Source: Tunicatimonas pelagia (lineage in GTDB: Bacteria; Bacteroidota; Bacteroidia; Cytophagales; Cyclobacteriaceae). From it: DNA of 64,000 nucleotides. A model generated the notes under the pieces. It did not search any database. It was given only the letters and a program-made list of their open reading frames with translations, and had not been told where the DNA came from. This document shows positions 18,972-28,320 of the stretch, in pieces. Every line of letters begins with the position of its first letter. Positions within the stretch are counted from its first letter, which is position 1. The stretch is from the NCBI RefSeq assembly GCF_030506325.1, contig NZ_CP120683.1, positions 5,407,001 through 5,471,000 of the forward strand, given 5' to 3'. The position numbers and the translations under genes were made by a program.

Positions 18972-19844
18972 CTACCTCCCACTTACGTTTGGTGTAGATG
19001 GGTCGGTGTATTTCCAGCGACGGTGCGACCACAGCCAGTTAGCGGGTTGCTGACGAATTACTGTTTCAGCTAAGGCAACATAGTGTGATAGTATTTGGGT
19101 TTTCTCGTCGTAGGGTGGTTCGCTTATCTCTTGAAACTGCACTCGGTAGCATCCTCGTGAAATACGATACATAGCGGCAAACACTACCGGATACTTTGTG
19201 AGCCGGGGCAGCTGTTCTACTCCCTGATAAAATCCGGTTTTCTGGTGTAAAAACGTAATCCAATCTTTTGGGGTATGTATAGAGGGGGTTTGATCAGCTA
19301 CTACAGCAATAGCGCGGGTCTCGTGCTTGCGTTTCAGAATAGCTCGGGCAGCATGATCTTTATTAATTGGCTTTCCTTCAAAGCGCGAGCGGATGGAGTA
19401 CATAAAGTCATCCATGTTAGAATTAGCTAACTTCTTGTACATCGCATCTACCGGGTAGGGAAGACGAAGGCACCCAGCCAACAGAAGCCATTCCCAATTG
19501 CACTGATGGGTTGCCAGAATAATAATAGATTGCCTTTGCTGATAGTACTTCTCAATAATTTCCATCCCGTCAAACTCAACCCGCCGTTTCATTTCCTTGA
19601 CAGAAATTGTGCGCCCGTACAGTGTTTCTACCGAGATGTCCGCTAGGTTGTGGTAAAAGTCTTGCCTGATCTGCCGAATCTCTTGACTGCTTTTCTCCGG
19701 GAATGATTTTCGGAGATTCTCTTCAATAGTTTTTCGACGATAGCGAACAATATAGGAAGAAACAAAAGCTGCAAAGTCAGCTAGTGCATACAGCCACGAT
19801 AAAGGCCAATGGGATAAAAACCGTAGAATGAACATCGGCCACAA
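18972..19844 (-). CDS. LpxL/HtrB-family lysophospholipid or lipid A acyltransferase
   Basis: A 290-residue inner-membrane-associated acyltransferase that adds a secondary acyl chain to lipid A or a related lipid. The catalytic H-x4-E motif is HQCNWE (113-118), inside ATHQCNWEWL. The N-terminus has a hydrophobic segment (about 5-30), and ADQTP near 203-207 matches the second family motif. It lies beside the LPS-core glycosyltransferases, which fits lipid A maturation. In Bacteroidota members of this fold may also make amino lipids, so the exact acceptor is not certain. Confidence 0.85.
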   Translation of the reverse strand: MWPMFILRFLSHWPLSWLYALADFAAFVSSYIVRYRRKTIEENLRKSFPEKSSQEIRQIRQDFYHNLADISVETLYGRTISVKEMKRRVEFDGMEIIEKYYQQRQSIIILATHQCNWEWLLLAGCLRLPYPVDAMYKKLANSNMDDFMYSIRSRFEGKPINKDHAARAILKRKHETRAIAVVADQTPSIHTPKDWITFLHQKTGFYQGVEQLPRLTKYPVVFAAMYRISRGCYRVQFQEISEPPYDEKTQILSHYVALAETVIRQQPANWLWSHRRWKYTDPSTPNVSGR

Positions 19845-19932
19845 AAATAGAGGATAATCCGGGTGGATGCTAGTAAGTTGAGCGGTGTTATTTCGGAGAT
19901 TGGTAATATGGTTGGGTTGTTATTCGCTCTTG

Positions 19933-20154
19933 GTCATTGGTCTACAGAGTTAGAAGGTTGCAGTGTTCAGGTTCAATTGTCCGATGGTTATTAGTCCACG
20001 GCCGATAGTCCACAGTCCACAGGTTAAGACGCATGAAGTGTTCAGGGGTGGGGAGTTAATCATTATTCATCAGTCATGACTCATTATTCATTAGCTGGTT
20101 GGTTCCATCAACGATCAATTTTGAATTCCGGTCTCCGGTCTCCTCTCATATCTC
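19933..20154. repeat. Inverted-repeat partner A (222 bases)
   Basis: Its reverse complement matches 23188-23355 over nearly the whole length, from gagatatgag to gaccaatgac. The sequence is built largely of 7-base units (gagaccg, gtggact, taatgaa). Relative to the right copy it holds two extra blocks of exactly 21 bases (three heptamers each) and one of 12. It fills the gap between the LpxL-like start and the PorP-SPOR stop. No coding frame is seen. Confidence 0.85.
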
Positions 20155-20172
20155 ACATTTCTTTTTCTACCC

Positions 20173-21627
20173 CTATTCAATCACCAAAATCCAGGCTTTC
20201 TTAAACTGAGGTTCCCGACGTATTTTATCAATTCTCTTACGAATGGCATCAGTATTTTCCGAACTCATAACATGCGTGTAGTAGTATTTCTTCTCAGAGT
20301 TATACCCAACACTGGCTGAGTAGCCTTGCTGAATTAGTTGCTGGGCTAGCTTTTCAGCATTGGCTTTTTGCGAGAAGGTTCCGGTAATGAGATAAGAACC
20401 TTCGACCATCTCCAGAGGGTGAGTGCTTGTTTTGTCGCGTTTAACCCGAGCAAAACGGGGTTCGGTCGGTTGGTTATCTCCTAGCGTAATGGTGCCGTCT
20501 CCTGCCTGATCGATATCTTCAAAAGTGGCGTTTTCTATCTCGGATTTATCAGAAGTCGGCGAAGGTTGCTTGCGTTCCGGTACAGGTGCCACTTTCTTCC
20601 TCTCTGCCTTTTCTTGCTTCTTTTTTTCTTTCTTTTCCTCTTTCTGTTTTCGCTTTTTAGCTTCAATCACCGCTTCTGGTATAACATCAGAATCTGCCTG
20701 GGTTTTTAAGCGAGGTTTACGTCGCATGGCTGCCTTCTTTTTACCCAAAATCAGGCCCAGTTGCACTTCGTGGGTAGCTAAGCTTTGCGAAGACAATTCG
20801 TTACCCCCAATACCGAAGTGATAGCTAAACGAAAATGACTTGGACTTAAAACCGGCAATGGCAGCAATACCGGCCTGTTGCTGATACCCACCACCTACCC
20901 AGAAGCTATCCTTAAAGCGTAGTAACCCTAAGGCTTCTATCTGAGGAGCGTATTCAGTGGAATGATGATACAGCAAAGTTGGTTCAAAAGAAAGCTGACT
21001 GGCTGGATTAAGGTTGAAACGATAATTAACACTAGCAATAGCCCGATCAAATTGCCCTAGTCCTCCCGATGATTCAGCGGTGGAAAAAGAGGGGGGATCA
21101 AATAAATTCGGAACAGATACGCCCAAGTTAAATCCTGACAAGTGGTACTGCAAACCAAACCTGCCTTGAAGATAAATGCCAGCATCTTGCGCTGCCCGGA
21201 ACAGAGCATCGTCACTGGTATTCAGTCCGGTTAGGTCGTAGCTATCCAGACCAAACCCAGCAGAAAGCCCAAGCCGAACGTAGTGCTCTTTCTCAGAAGA
21301 TAATGGGATTAGGTACGCCGCCGTAGCCCGAAATGCCGAAGAGCTAAAAATACCTATTCGGTCGTGCGTAAGATCAGCCCCAACAGATAGGGGGTTGGCG
21401 TTTCCGGTAGGGGCATGAAAGCTAAGGTTCGTGCTCATTGGAGCACCCTCTACTCCTAGCCACTGCTGCCGATGAGTTAGGTACAGAATCGGGTGAGCAT
21501 CGTACCCGGCAAAGGCTGGGTTATACAAGTACGGATTGGTAACATGATGGGTAAAAAACGGCATACGTTGCCCCATTCCGCTAAAACTGAGGATTAGTAA
21601 GAATAGCAAACTGGCAACTAACTTCAT
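20173..21627 (-). CDS. PorP/SprF family protein fused to a SPOR domain
   Basis: A 484-residue outer-membrane protein of the type IX secretion and gliding group. A signal peptide (1-19, ending SGMGQ) leads into the PorP/SprF barrel (FFTHHVTNPYLYNPAFAGYD at 25-44, through about 295). Then comes a Lys/Glu-rich linker (about 325-360) and a C-terminal SPOR-like domain (about 405-484). Typical PorP/SprF proteins are about 300 residues and end after the barrel. The added module could bind peptidoglycan, bridging outer membrane and wall (inference). The gene lies with DUF819 between two long inverted repeats. Confidence 0.85.
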   Translation of the reverse strand: MKLVASLLFLLILSFSGMGQRMPFFTHHVTNPYLYNPAFAGYDAHPILYLTHRQQWLGVEGAPMSTNLSFHAPTGNANPLSVGADLTHDRIGIFSSSAFRATAAYLIPLSSEKEHYVRLGLSAGFGLDSYDLTGLNTSDDALFRAAQDAGIYLQGRFGLQYHLSGFNLGVSVPNLFDPPSFSTAESSGGLGQFDRAIASVNYRFNLNPASQLSFEPTLLYHHSTEYAPQIEALGLLRFKDSFWVGGGYQQQAGIAAIAGFKSKSFSFSYHFGIGGNELSSQSLATHEVQLGLILGKKKAAMRRKPRLKTQADSDVIPEAVIEAKKRKQKEEKKEKKKQEKAERKKVAPVPERKQPSPTSDKSEIENATFEDIDQAGDGTITLGDNQPTEPRFARVKRDKTSTHPLEMVEGSYLITGTFSQKANAEKLAQQLIQQGYSASVGYNSEKKYYYTHVMSSENTDAIRKRIDKIRREPQFKKAWILVIE

Positions 21628-21661
21628 ACTTTGCAGGCCGATTCATCGATTTATGGCAAAA

Positions 21662-21669
21662 CAAAGCTA
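21662..21669 (-). promoter_or_regulatory. Candidate -7 box for the PorP-SPOR gene
   Basis: On the minus strand this reads TAGCTTTG, an exact TAnnTTTG match 34 bases before the ATG at 21627. No strong TTG is found at the right distance upstream. The rest of the 305-base divergent gap up to 21933 shows no gene. Confidence 0.4.
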
Positions 21670-21932
21670 TAAAAGTAGGAAGCAATAAAAAGGGAAGAAA
21701 AGCTAGTAACTTACCAATGAGGTAAAAGCGAGCATATTGTAACTTTTTTGAGGAATATTGATGGGAAACTGAGGTTTTGTACAACAAAACAAATAATATT
21801 GATTGGTTTCCTGGTTCCACAGAAGGGAATAGCGGTAAATCTGGGAAAATATCATTAGGATTACAGCTATCTCGTTGTAATACGTTACCTAAACTGCTAG
21901 TTTCGCTGCTTAACTAATTGAATAACAACTTT

Positions 21933-23189
21933 ATGGAAGTAGCAACATCATCAGCATTGTTCACCAGCGATCCGGTGATTTTCGGTATTCTGATGGTGGT
22001 TTTGGCTTTTGTGTTTACTACCTCTGCTAGCGAACAACCTTTTTGGCAGAAGTTCTACACCTACGTACCTTCGGTGCTGCTTTGCTACTTTGTACCCGGA
22101 ATCCTTAATTCCCTACATATCATTTCTAGTGAAGATTCTAACTTATACTTTGTGGCTTCCCGCTACCTGCTACCGGCAAGCTTAATCTTGTTTACCATTG
22201 GTATTGATCTTAAAGCCATTGCCCGTCTGGGTAGAAAGGCAGTGATTATGTTCCTAGCCGGAACGGTAGGTATTATTCTAGGTGGTCCATTGGCCATTCT
22301 AATTGTATCAGTATTTTCTCCTGAAACAGTAGGTGGGGCAGGGCCGGATGCCGTTTGGCGTGGACTGACCACCGTAGCCGGAAGCTGGATTGGCGGCGGG
22401 GCGAATCAGGCCGCTATGAAAGAAGTTTTTGAAGTGGGTGATAGTATTTTCCCGGCAGTGCTGGCGGTAGATATTATTATGGCTAATATTTGGCTAGCGT
22501 TTCTTTTGTACGGAAGCGGTCGCGCCGAGCGAATTGACCAATTTTTTCGCGCTGATGCATCGGCAATTAAAGAAGTACAGCAGCGCATTGAAGATTATGC
22601 TGCTAGTATCATGAAGATTCCCAAAGCAGCAGATTTAATGTTGATCTTAGGGTTGGCTTTTGGTATCACGGGTTTTTCGCACTGGTGTGCCAACGGAATT
22701 GCTCCCCATCTACAAGAGAATTATCCGGTTCTGGAGAAGTTCAGTCTAACTTCTACCTTTTTCTGGATTGTGGTGATTGCTACTGGTTTAGGCCTGGCAC
22801 TGTCATTTACCAAAGCACGAAAACTGGAAGGAGTAGGGGCATCCCGAATGGCAACGGTGTTGCTGTACGTACTTATTGCTACCATCGGTATGGAAATGGA
22901 CTTAACAGCGGTAGTCAAAAGCCCCGGATTATTTATGGTTGGAGCCATCTGGATTATGGTTCATGTATTGATCTTGTTCTTGGTTGCTAAACTGATTAAA
23001 GCTCCATTTTTCTTCGTAGCGGTAGGTAGTCAGGCTAATGTAGGTGGAGCCGCTTCGGCACCGGTAGTGGCCTCCGCTTTTTCACCTTCACTCGCGCCCG
23101 TTGGGGTGCTGCTGGCGGTACTCGGTTATTTTGTTGGAACCTACGGAGCCTGGCTCTGCGGTATTTTGATGCAGACAGTAGCGGAATGA
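21933..23189 (+). CDS. DUF819 family membrane protein (YjcL-like)
   Basis: A 418-residue inner-membrane protein with about ten to eleven helices. The GSWIGGGANQAAMKE segment (about residue 150) and VGSQANVGGAASAPVVA near 370 are the glycine-rich re-entrant signatures of this family, which resembles sodium-dependent transporters with two inverted halves. Substrate unknown. The ATG at 21933 is preferred over a TTG 15 bases upstream. Its stop codon overlaps the first base pairs of the right inverted repeat (23188 onward), so the repeat abuts the gene end exactly. Confidence 0.85.
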   Translation: MEVATSSALFTSDPVIFGILMVVLAFVFTTSASEQPFWQKFYTYVPSVLLCYFVPGILNSLHIISSEDSNLYFVASRYLLPASLILFTIGIDLKAIARLGRKAVIMFLAGTVGIILGGPLAILIVSVFSPETVGGAGPDAVWRGLTTVAGSWIGGGANQAAMKEVFEVGDSIFPAVLAVDIIMANIWLAFLLYGSGRAERIDQFFRADASAIKEVQQRIEDYAASIMKIPKAADLMLILGLAFGITGFSHWCANGIAPHLQENYPVLEKFSLTSTFFWIVVIATGLGLALSFTKARKLEGVGASRMATVLLYVLIATIGMEMDLTAVVKSPGLFMVGAIWIMVHVLILFLVAKLIKAPFFFVAVGSQANVGGAASAPVVASAFSPSLAPVGVLLAVLGYFVGTYGAWLCGILMQTVAE

Positions 23190-23355
23190 GATATGAGAGG
23201 AGACCGGAGACCGGAATTCAAAATTGGTTGTTGATGGAACCAACCAGCTAATGAATAATGATTAACTCCCAACCCCTGAACACTTCAAGCTTCTTAACCT
23301 GTGGACTAATAACCATCGGGCAATTGAACCCAAATACTTCAACCAGACCAATGAC
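23188..23355. repeat. Inverted-repeat partner B (168 bases)
   Basis: Reverse-complement partner of 19933-20154. The first 73 bases match with only two or three differences. Two 21-base blocks present in partner A are absent, each consistent with loss of three 7-base units. It begins inside the DUF819 stop codon and ends 40 bases before holA. Together the two copies bracket a 3.03-kb segment holding two genes. Confidence 0.85.
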
Positions 23356-23394
23356 TGTAAAACAATTTGTGATTTTTCAATTTTCTAATTTCCG

Positions 23395-24417
23395 ATGACC
23401 CCTCAGCAAGTACTTAGTGATTTAAAGAAAAACCAGTACGCTCCTTTGTATTTTTTGCAGGGCGACGAGCCGTTTCACATTGACCAGATAGCTCAGTATA
23501 TCGAAGAAAATGCACTGACAGAAGCTGAAAAAGGATTTAATCAAATCATCTTGTACGGAAAAGATACGGACATGCCTACGGTGCTTACCAATGCCAAACG
23601 GTTTCCGATGATGGCTGCTCGGCAGGTAGTTCTAGTGAAAGAAGCCCAAGAATTGGCCGATTTGCAGCAGAAAAACGGTCAGGAGATGCTGGCGCAGTAC
23701 GCCCAACAGCCGTTGCCTTCTACGGTGCTAGTTTTTTGCTACAAGTATAAAGCACTCAATAAAAACCTGGGGCTTTCCAAAGCACTCAAGCAGTTTGCGG
23801 TGCTGGTTGAATCCAAAAAAATGTACGACAATCAGGTGCCGGACTGGATTCTTCAGTGGGTTAAGCAGCGAGGACTGCGTATTGAAGAGCAGGCGGTGCA
23901 GATGCTGATGGATCACATCGGTAATAATCTGGAACGCTTAGCCAATGAACTGGATAAAGTCGCCATTAATCTGGATAAAGAGTCGGCGGAAAGTATTACT
24001 GCAGAATTGGTACAAAAGTACGTGGGGATTAGCAAGGAGTACAATGCATTTGAGCTGCAAAAATCAGTAGCCCAGGGTAATTTTGCTAAAGCATTTCAGA
24101 TAGTTTACTACTTTGCGGCTAATCCGAAGGCGAACCCTATCATCCCGACTATTGCGCTGCTGTTTACGTTTTTTAGTAAATTGCTACTGGTACATCAGTC
24201 TGCGGACAAAACGGAGCGGGGCTTGGCTTCGTTACTGAAGGTACACCCATTTTTTGTCAAGGAATATCGGACGGCTGCGGTCAACTATCCGTTGCCTCGC
24301 GTCATTCGAAACATCGGCCTGCTGCGTCGGGCGGATTTGCACGCCAAAGGGATTGAGAATATTAGTGGTACCGATGAGCAAATTCTAAAAACGTTGGTTT
24401 ATCAATTGATGCACTGA
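23395..24417 (+). CDS. holA: DNA polymerase III subunit delta
   Basis: Subunit of the clamp-loader complex that opens the sliding clamp during replication; cytoplasmic. The 340-residue protein has the AAA+-like N-terminal fold opening PLYFLQGDEPFHIDQIA (18-34), a lid region with ERLANELDK, and a C-terminal collar domain ending near LKTLVYQL. Bacteroidota delta subunits normally lack a working Walker A motif, as seen here. The gene stands downstream of inverted-repeat partner B and 144 bases before the large TPR gene, separated by another tandem-repeat region. Confidence 0.9.
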   Translation: MTPQQVLSDLKKNQYAPLYFLQGDEPFHIDQIAQYIEENALTEAEKGFNQIILYGKDTDMPTVLTNAKRFPMMAARQVVLVKEAQELADLQQKNGQEMLAQYAQQPLPSTVLVFCYKYKALNKNLGLSKALKQFAVLVESKKMYDNQVPDWILQWVKQRGLRIEEQAVQMLMDHIGNNLERLANELDKVAINLDKESAESITAELVQKYVGISKEYNAFELQKSVAQGNFAKAFQIVYYFAANPKANPIIPTIALLFTFFSKLLLVHQSADKTERGLASLLKVHPFFVKEYRTAAVNYPLPRVIRNIGLLRRADLHAKGIENISGTDEQILKTLVYQLMH

Positions 24418-24430
24418 TCTTTTATACAAT

Positions 24431-24561
24431 GTGTTCAGGTGTTTTGGTGTTATTGTACTAAAGCACTTGTGTGTTCAAGTATTTATACACATCTGAACGA
24501 TCTAATACCGAGAACTATAACACATCGTATTGTAACACCATAACACTTCGCACCACAACAC
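24431..24561. repeat. Octamer-built imperfect inverted repeat
   Basis: The left part is made of 8-base units sharing gtgtt (gtgttcag, gtgttttg, gtgttatt). The right part carries complementary units (acaccata, acacttcg, caccacaa), running right up to the ATG of the TPR gene. The two halves can fold on each other with mismatches. It fills the gap between holA and the TPR gene, so it will be part of the 5' leader if the two are co-transcribed. Confidence 0.65.
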
Positions 24562-27500
24562 ATGAAGCAAGCTATTTTTTTCGTATTGATGTCTTTGTCT
24601 ATTCCTGGTTTTTCTCAAGAATACCTTGCCGAGGCCGTTCCTGGGCGTATGTATCAACAGGGAGTAGATTTGTTGGAGAAGAAGAAATTTAGTGCAGCTC
24701 GAGAAACATTTGAGCAGTATTTGGCCCAATCACCCGATGGTGCCCACGCTACCGAAGCACAGTACTACGCAGCGTATTCGGCGGTAAGACTATATAACCA
24801 AGATGGTGAAGCTCAACTGGCTGAATTTATGCGAGAGCACAGCAGCCACCCCAAAGCCTTGCGAGCTAATTATGAGCTGGGAAATTTTTATTTCAACGAG
24901 CAGCGATACGATAAGGTGATTGAGTATTTCGGGAAAACTGATACCCGTAATTTGTCGCTTACTGAAGAAGAAGTTAGAAACTTCAAGCTAGGGTACGCCT
25001 ACTTTACCCAGCAAGAATTTGAAAAAGCTGAGCCACTGTTTGACCTGCTAAAAAATAGTGAAAACCCGTACCAAAGTGCGGCGCACTACTACGCCGGATA
25101 CATCGCTCTGGAAAATGGTAATTACGAGGAAGCACTGAAAGACTTACGCCGGATTGAGCAGAATGAATCGTACGGGCGGGCGGTTCCATTTCTGATTGCC
25201 AATATTCTGAACCAGCAAGGCCGATACGACCAACTGAAGAGCTACGGTGAAAAAATCTTGCAGAGAGACCAAAAAGAAGTAACTAACTTTTCGGAAATTA
25301 TGCTGCTGGTAGGGGAAGCTAACTATCGGCAAGAGCGTTACGCCGATGCTGAGCCATTTCTACGAAGCTACGCCGAATCCCGCAATCCGAGCCAGGACAT
25401 CTTGTATCGGTTAGGGTACGCTCAGTATCAACTGGGGAAAACGGAAGAAGCGATTGAAAACCTGACTAAAGCGGCCGCCGCTCAGGATAGTATCGGGCAG
25501 TTTGCCTCCTTTTATCTGGGGGTACTGTACACTAATCAGAATAACTCGGAATATGCCGTCACTGCTTTTGAAACGGCTACTCAGCGAGGTGTCGCCCAAA
25601 AAAGTTTTGATGATGATATTCGTGAGCAGGCCCTATTCAATCTGGGGAAAACCCGGTTCGACCGGGAAGAATACGGACGGGCGATACAGTCGTTCAATCA
25701 GCTAAAAGAAGATTATCCGCAAACACAATTCGCTACTGAAGCTAATAACTTACTAAGCGAAGCGTATTTATATACCCAAAATTACGCAGAGGCGATACAG
25801 TTTATTGAAAGCCTACCCAACAAAACCTTACCCGTACGAACATCCTACCAACAGGTGAGCTACCGGGCCGGAACCCAAGCCTTCAACCAGCGGCAGTACC
25901 GGAAGGCAGTAGAACTATTTGATAAATCGCTGGAATATCCTATCGACCAGACGCTGGTAGCCGGAGCTAACTTTTGGAAGGGCGAAGCCTATTCTATTGG
26001 AAAATTTTGGGATAAAGCCATTAATGCCTACGAAGCAGCATTTCGCCGACTACAGGGCAATCGATTAGAGGGAGAAAAAGAGCTATACTATACCAAAGCT
26101 CAGTACGGAATTGGCTACGCTTACTTTAACACTAAGCAGTACAGTCAGGCTCTACGGCACTTCCAAAAGTATGTGCAGCAAAGTACATTACGGCAAAATC
26201 TCCGTAATCAGGATAAGTTTTATCTGTCAGATGCTCTACTGCGATTGGCTGACTCCTACTACGTGACCAAAAGCTATCAGCAAGCTCTGCAAACCTACGA
26301 CAAGGCCATTCAAGAAGATACGCGGGAAGCCGGTTACGCCTATTACCAAAAAGGGGTGATATACGGCATTTTGGGAAACCAAGATCAGGGGATTCAGGTG
26401 CTAGATCAGGTGTTAGCTCGCTACCAAAATTCTCCTTACTACGATGATGCACTGTTTCAGAAGGCTCAGTTGCAGCTTCAGCAAGGTGACTATCAGCAGG
26501 CAACTCAAAGCTTCGGATCCCTGGTGGAAACCCAACCTCAGAGCAATCTAGTGCCCTACGCGCTGTTGCAGAGAGCACTAGCGTATTCTAATCAACAGCA
26601 GTATCGACAAGCGGAGCAAGATTACAAGAAAATATTAGATAACTACATGGCGCATTCTACCGCTAATTCGGCCATTTTGGGGTTGCAGGAGGTGACTGCC
26701 CAGAGTGGGTCAACTGATTTTCCTCGGTACTTGGCTCAGTACAAAGAAGCTAATCCTGAGGATGCCAACGTAGCCAGCATTGAGTACGAATCGGCTAAGA
26801 ACCTCTATTTTTCTCAGAAGTACGACCAAGCAATTCAGCAGTTACAATCTTTTATAGAAACCTACCCGGATAACGCCAACGTACCCGAGGCGAACTACTA
26901 CACCGGAGAATCATACTATCGTTTGGGGCGACTGGATGAAGCATTGGACATATACTACGCGCTGACGACGGTAGAAAATCATCCGCAAAACCAGCGAATC
27001 ATGCAGCGTATTGCTGAACTGGAAAGTTCGCAGCAAAACTACGCCAATGCTGTTACCTACTTTCAGAAGTTGGCTCAAACCGCTCGTTCTAAAAAACAAC
27101 AGTATAATGCTTGGCAGGGGCTGATGACTTCTTACTACCAGCTTGCTCAAGAAAACGCTAACTTACTAGACTCAGTTGATTATTACGCTCAGCAGATACT
27201 AGAGCGGGCCAACGTATCTACTAATGCCGCTAATCAGGCAAGTTTATACCGGGGACGAGCTGCTTACGAACAAGGAAATTTAGATCAGGCAGAGCCAATT
27301 CTAACCGAGTTAGCCAGTGTTACTCCCGACGAAAATGGAGCCGAAGCCCAATACTTAACCGCCCGAATCTACTACGAGCGTGGTAATTACCAGCAGTCCA
27401 TTGATGCGCTTTACGAGCTAAATAAAAAGTTTGGAGCCTACGAAGATTGGCTAGGCCGGTCTTTTCTACTGATCGCTGAAAACTATCAGGCAATGGATGA

Positions 27501-27699
27501 AATTTTCCAGGCTAAAGCTACGCTAAATTCAATTATCGATAATTCACCTCAAGAAGACGTAGTAAGTATTGCCAAGGATCGCCTCGCGGAAATAGCGTTG
27601 GAAGAAGCTGAACAGCAGCAAAAACAGCAAGCCGCCGATAGTGCCCAGCAAGAATCGGAGAATGAGATTATTCTGGAGGAAGTCCCTCCTAAGCCTTAA
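24562..27699 (+). CDS. Large exported tetratricopeptide-repeat protein
   Basis: A 1045-residue secreted or periplasmic protein. It has a signal peptide (1-18, ending PGFSQ) and then TPR units over almost the whole length, visible as recurring Y..A...F and G..Y patterns such as GRAIQSFNQLKEDYP and GDYQQATQSFGSLVETQP, plus a Gln/Glu-rich tail. There is no enzyme domain. Its length and Gln-rich TPR units suit a scaffold for envelope complexes. Similar large TPR proteins in gliding Bacteroidota include SprE-like factors, but identity cannot be claimed. It follows holA by 144 bases and precedes a FAS1 lipoprotein. Confidence 0.85.
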   Translation: MKQAIFFVLMSLSIPGFSQEYLAEAVPGRMYQQGVDLLEKKKFSAARETFEQYLAQSPDGAHATEAQYYAAYSAVRLYNQDGEAQLAEFMREHSSHPKALRANYELGNFYFNEQRYDKVIEYFGKTDTRNLSLTEEEVRNFKLGYAYFTQQEFEKAEPLFDLLKNSENPYQSAAHYYAGYIALENGNYEEALKDLRRIEQNESYGRAVPFLIANILNQQGRYDQLKSYGEKILQRDQKEVTNFSEIMLLVGEANYRQERYADAEPFLRSYAESRNPSQDILYRLGYAQYQLGKTEEAIENLTKAAAAQDSIGQFASFYLGVLYTNQNNSEYAVTAFETATQRGVAQKSFDDDIREQALFNLGKTRFDREEYGRAIQSFNQLKEDYPQTQFATEANNLLSEAYLYTQNYAEAIQFIESLPNKTLPVRTSYQQVSYRAGTQAFNQRQYRKAVELFDKSLEYPIDQTLVAGANFWKGEAYSIGKFWDKAINAYEAAFRRLQGNRLEGEKELYYTKAQYGIGYAYFNTKQYSQALRHFQKYVQQSTLRQNLRNQDKFYLSDALLRLADSYYVTKSYQQALQTYDKAIQEDTREAGYAYYQKGVIYGILGNQDQGIQVLDQVLARYQNSPYYDDALFQKAQLQLQQGDYQQATQSFGSLVETQPQSNLVPYALLQRALAYSNQQQYRQAEQDYKKILDNYMAHSTANSAILGLQEVTAQSGSTDFPRYLAQYKEANPEDANVASIEYESAKNLYFSQKYDQAIQQLQSFIETYPDNANVPEANYYTGESYYRLGRLDEALDIYYALTTVENHPQNQRIMQRIAELESSQQNYANAVTYFQKLAQTARSKKQQYNAWQGLMTSYYQLAQENANLLDSVDYYAQQILERANVSTNAANQASLYRGRAAYEQGNLDQAEPILTELASVTPDENGAEAQYLTARIYYERGNYQQSIDALYELNKKFGAYEDWLGRSFLLIAENYQAMDEIFQAKATLNSIIDNSPQEDVVSIAKDRLAEIALEEAEQQQKQQAADSAQQESENEIILEEVPPKP

Positions 27700-27759
27700 A
27701 TTACCCAACCTTTCGGCTTCCGGTCGGTTGTATAGCTTTAACTTTTTAACCGATTAGAT

Positions 27760-28311
27760 ATGCGTTATTTTTCATTTTTATTCTTATTTTTTGTGTTGGT
27801 AGGTTGTGCCGACAAAAAGCAGTCAGTAGAAGAGAAAGAAGAGCTGGAGGTTGAATCGGATGTAGTAGCTGGTATGGAGAAGAACGAAGTCCGGCTGGGT
27901 GAGGGAACCGTGTACGAGACGGTAGGTGATAATGAGACGCTTCATTTTTTAGAAAACGTGTTGCGTTCTACTGGTTTAGATTCCGTACTCTCCCTGGAAG
28001 GGCCTTACACGTTGTTTGCTCCTTCTGATAAAGCTTTTGAAGCGATGGTACCCGTGGGACAAAACAATTTGCCGGATGACATGGATCAGGAAGAGCTGAA
28101 AGCAATTTTAATGAACCATGTAGTGGCGGGGGAGTATCGAGCTACAGATTTGATAAATGAGGAGTCGTTATCAACCTTGGGGGGTGGTGAGCTGAAGATT
28201 ACAAAAGTTGAGAACGAAATTACCATTGATAGTGCTAATGTGGTTTTTAACGATCGTATGGCTGATAATGGAGTTGTTCATATTATTGATCGGGTACTAG
28301 TACCCAACTAA
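27760..28311 (+). CDS. Fasciclin (FAS1) domain lipoprotein
   Basis: A 183-residue envelope lipoprotein. MRYFSFLFLFFVLVGC gives a lipobox cysteine at residue 16; an acidic linker (20-45) is followed by one FAS1 domain (about 50-183) with GPYTLFAPSDKAFEAM (H1-type motif) and GVVHIIDRVLVPN (H2-type motif) at the C-terminus. FAS1 domains mediate adhesion or carbohydrate and matrix contacts. It lies 60 bases after the TPR gene and 9 bases before nadD, so a shared transcript is possible. Confidence 0.9.
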   Translation: MRYFSFLFLFFVLVGCADKKQSVEEKEELEVESDVVAGMEKNEVRLGEGTVYETVGDNETLHFLENVLRSTGLDSVLSLEGPYTLFAPSDKAFEAMVPVGQNNLPDDMDQEELKAILMNHVVAGEYRATDLINEESLSTLGGGELKITKVENEITIDSANVVFNDRMADNGVVHIIDRVLVPN

Positions 28312-28320
28312 TATCCATCG

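Noticed and set aside
26132-26578. 148-codon open frame antisense to the TPR gene
   Set aside because: It is a mirror of the Gln- and Tyr-rich TPR codons; composition and lack of any start context mark it as a shadow.
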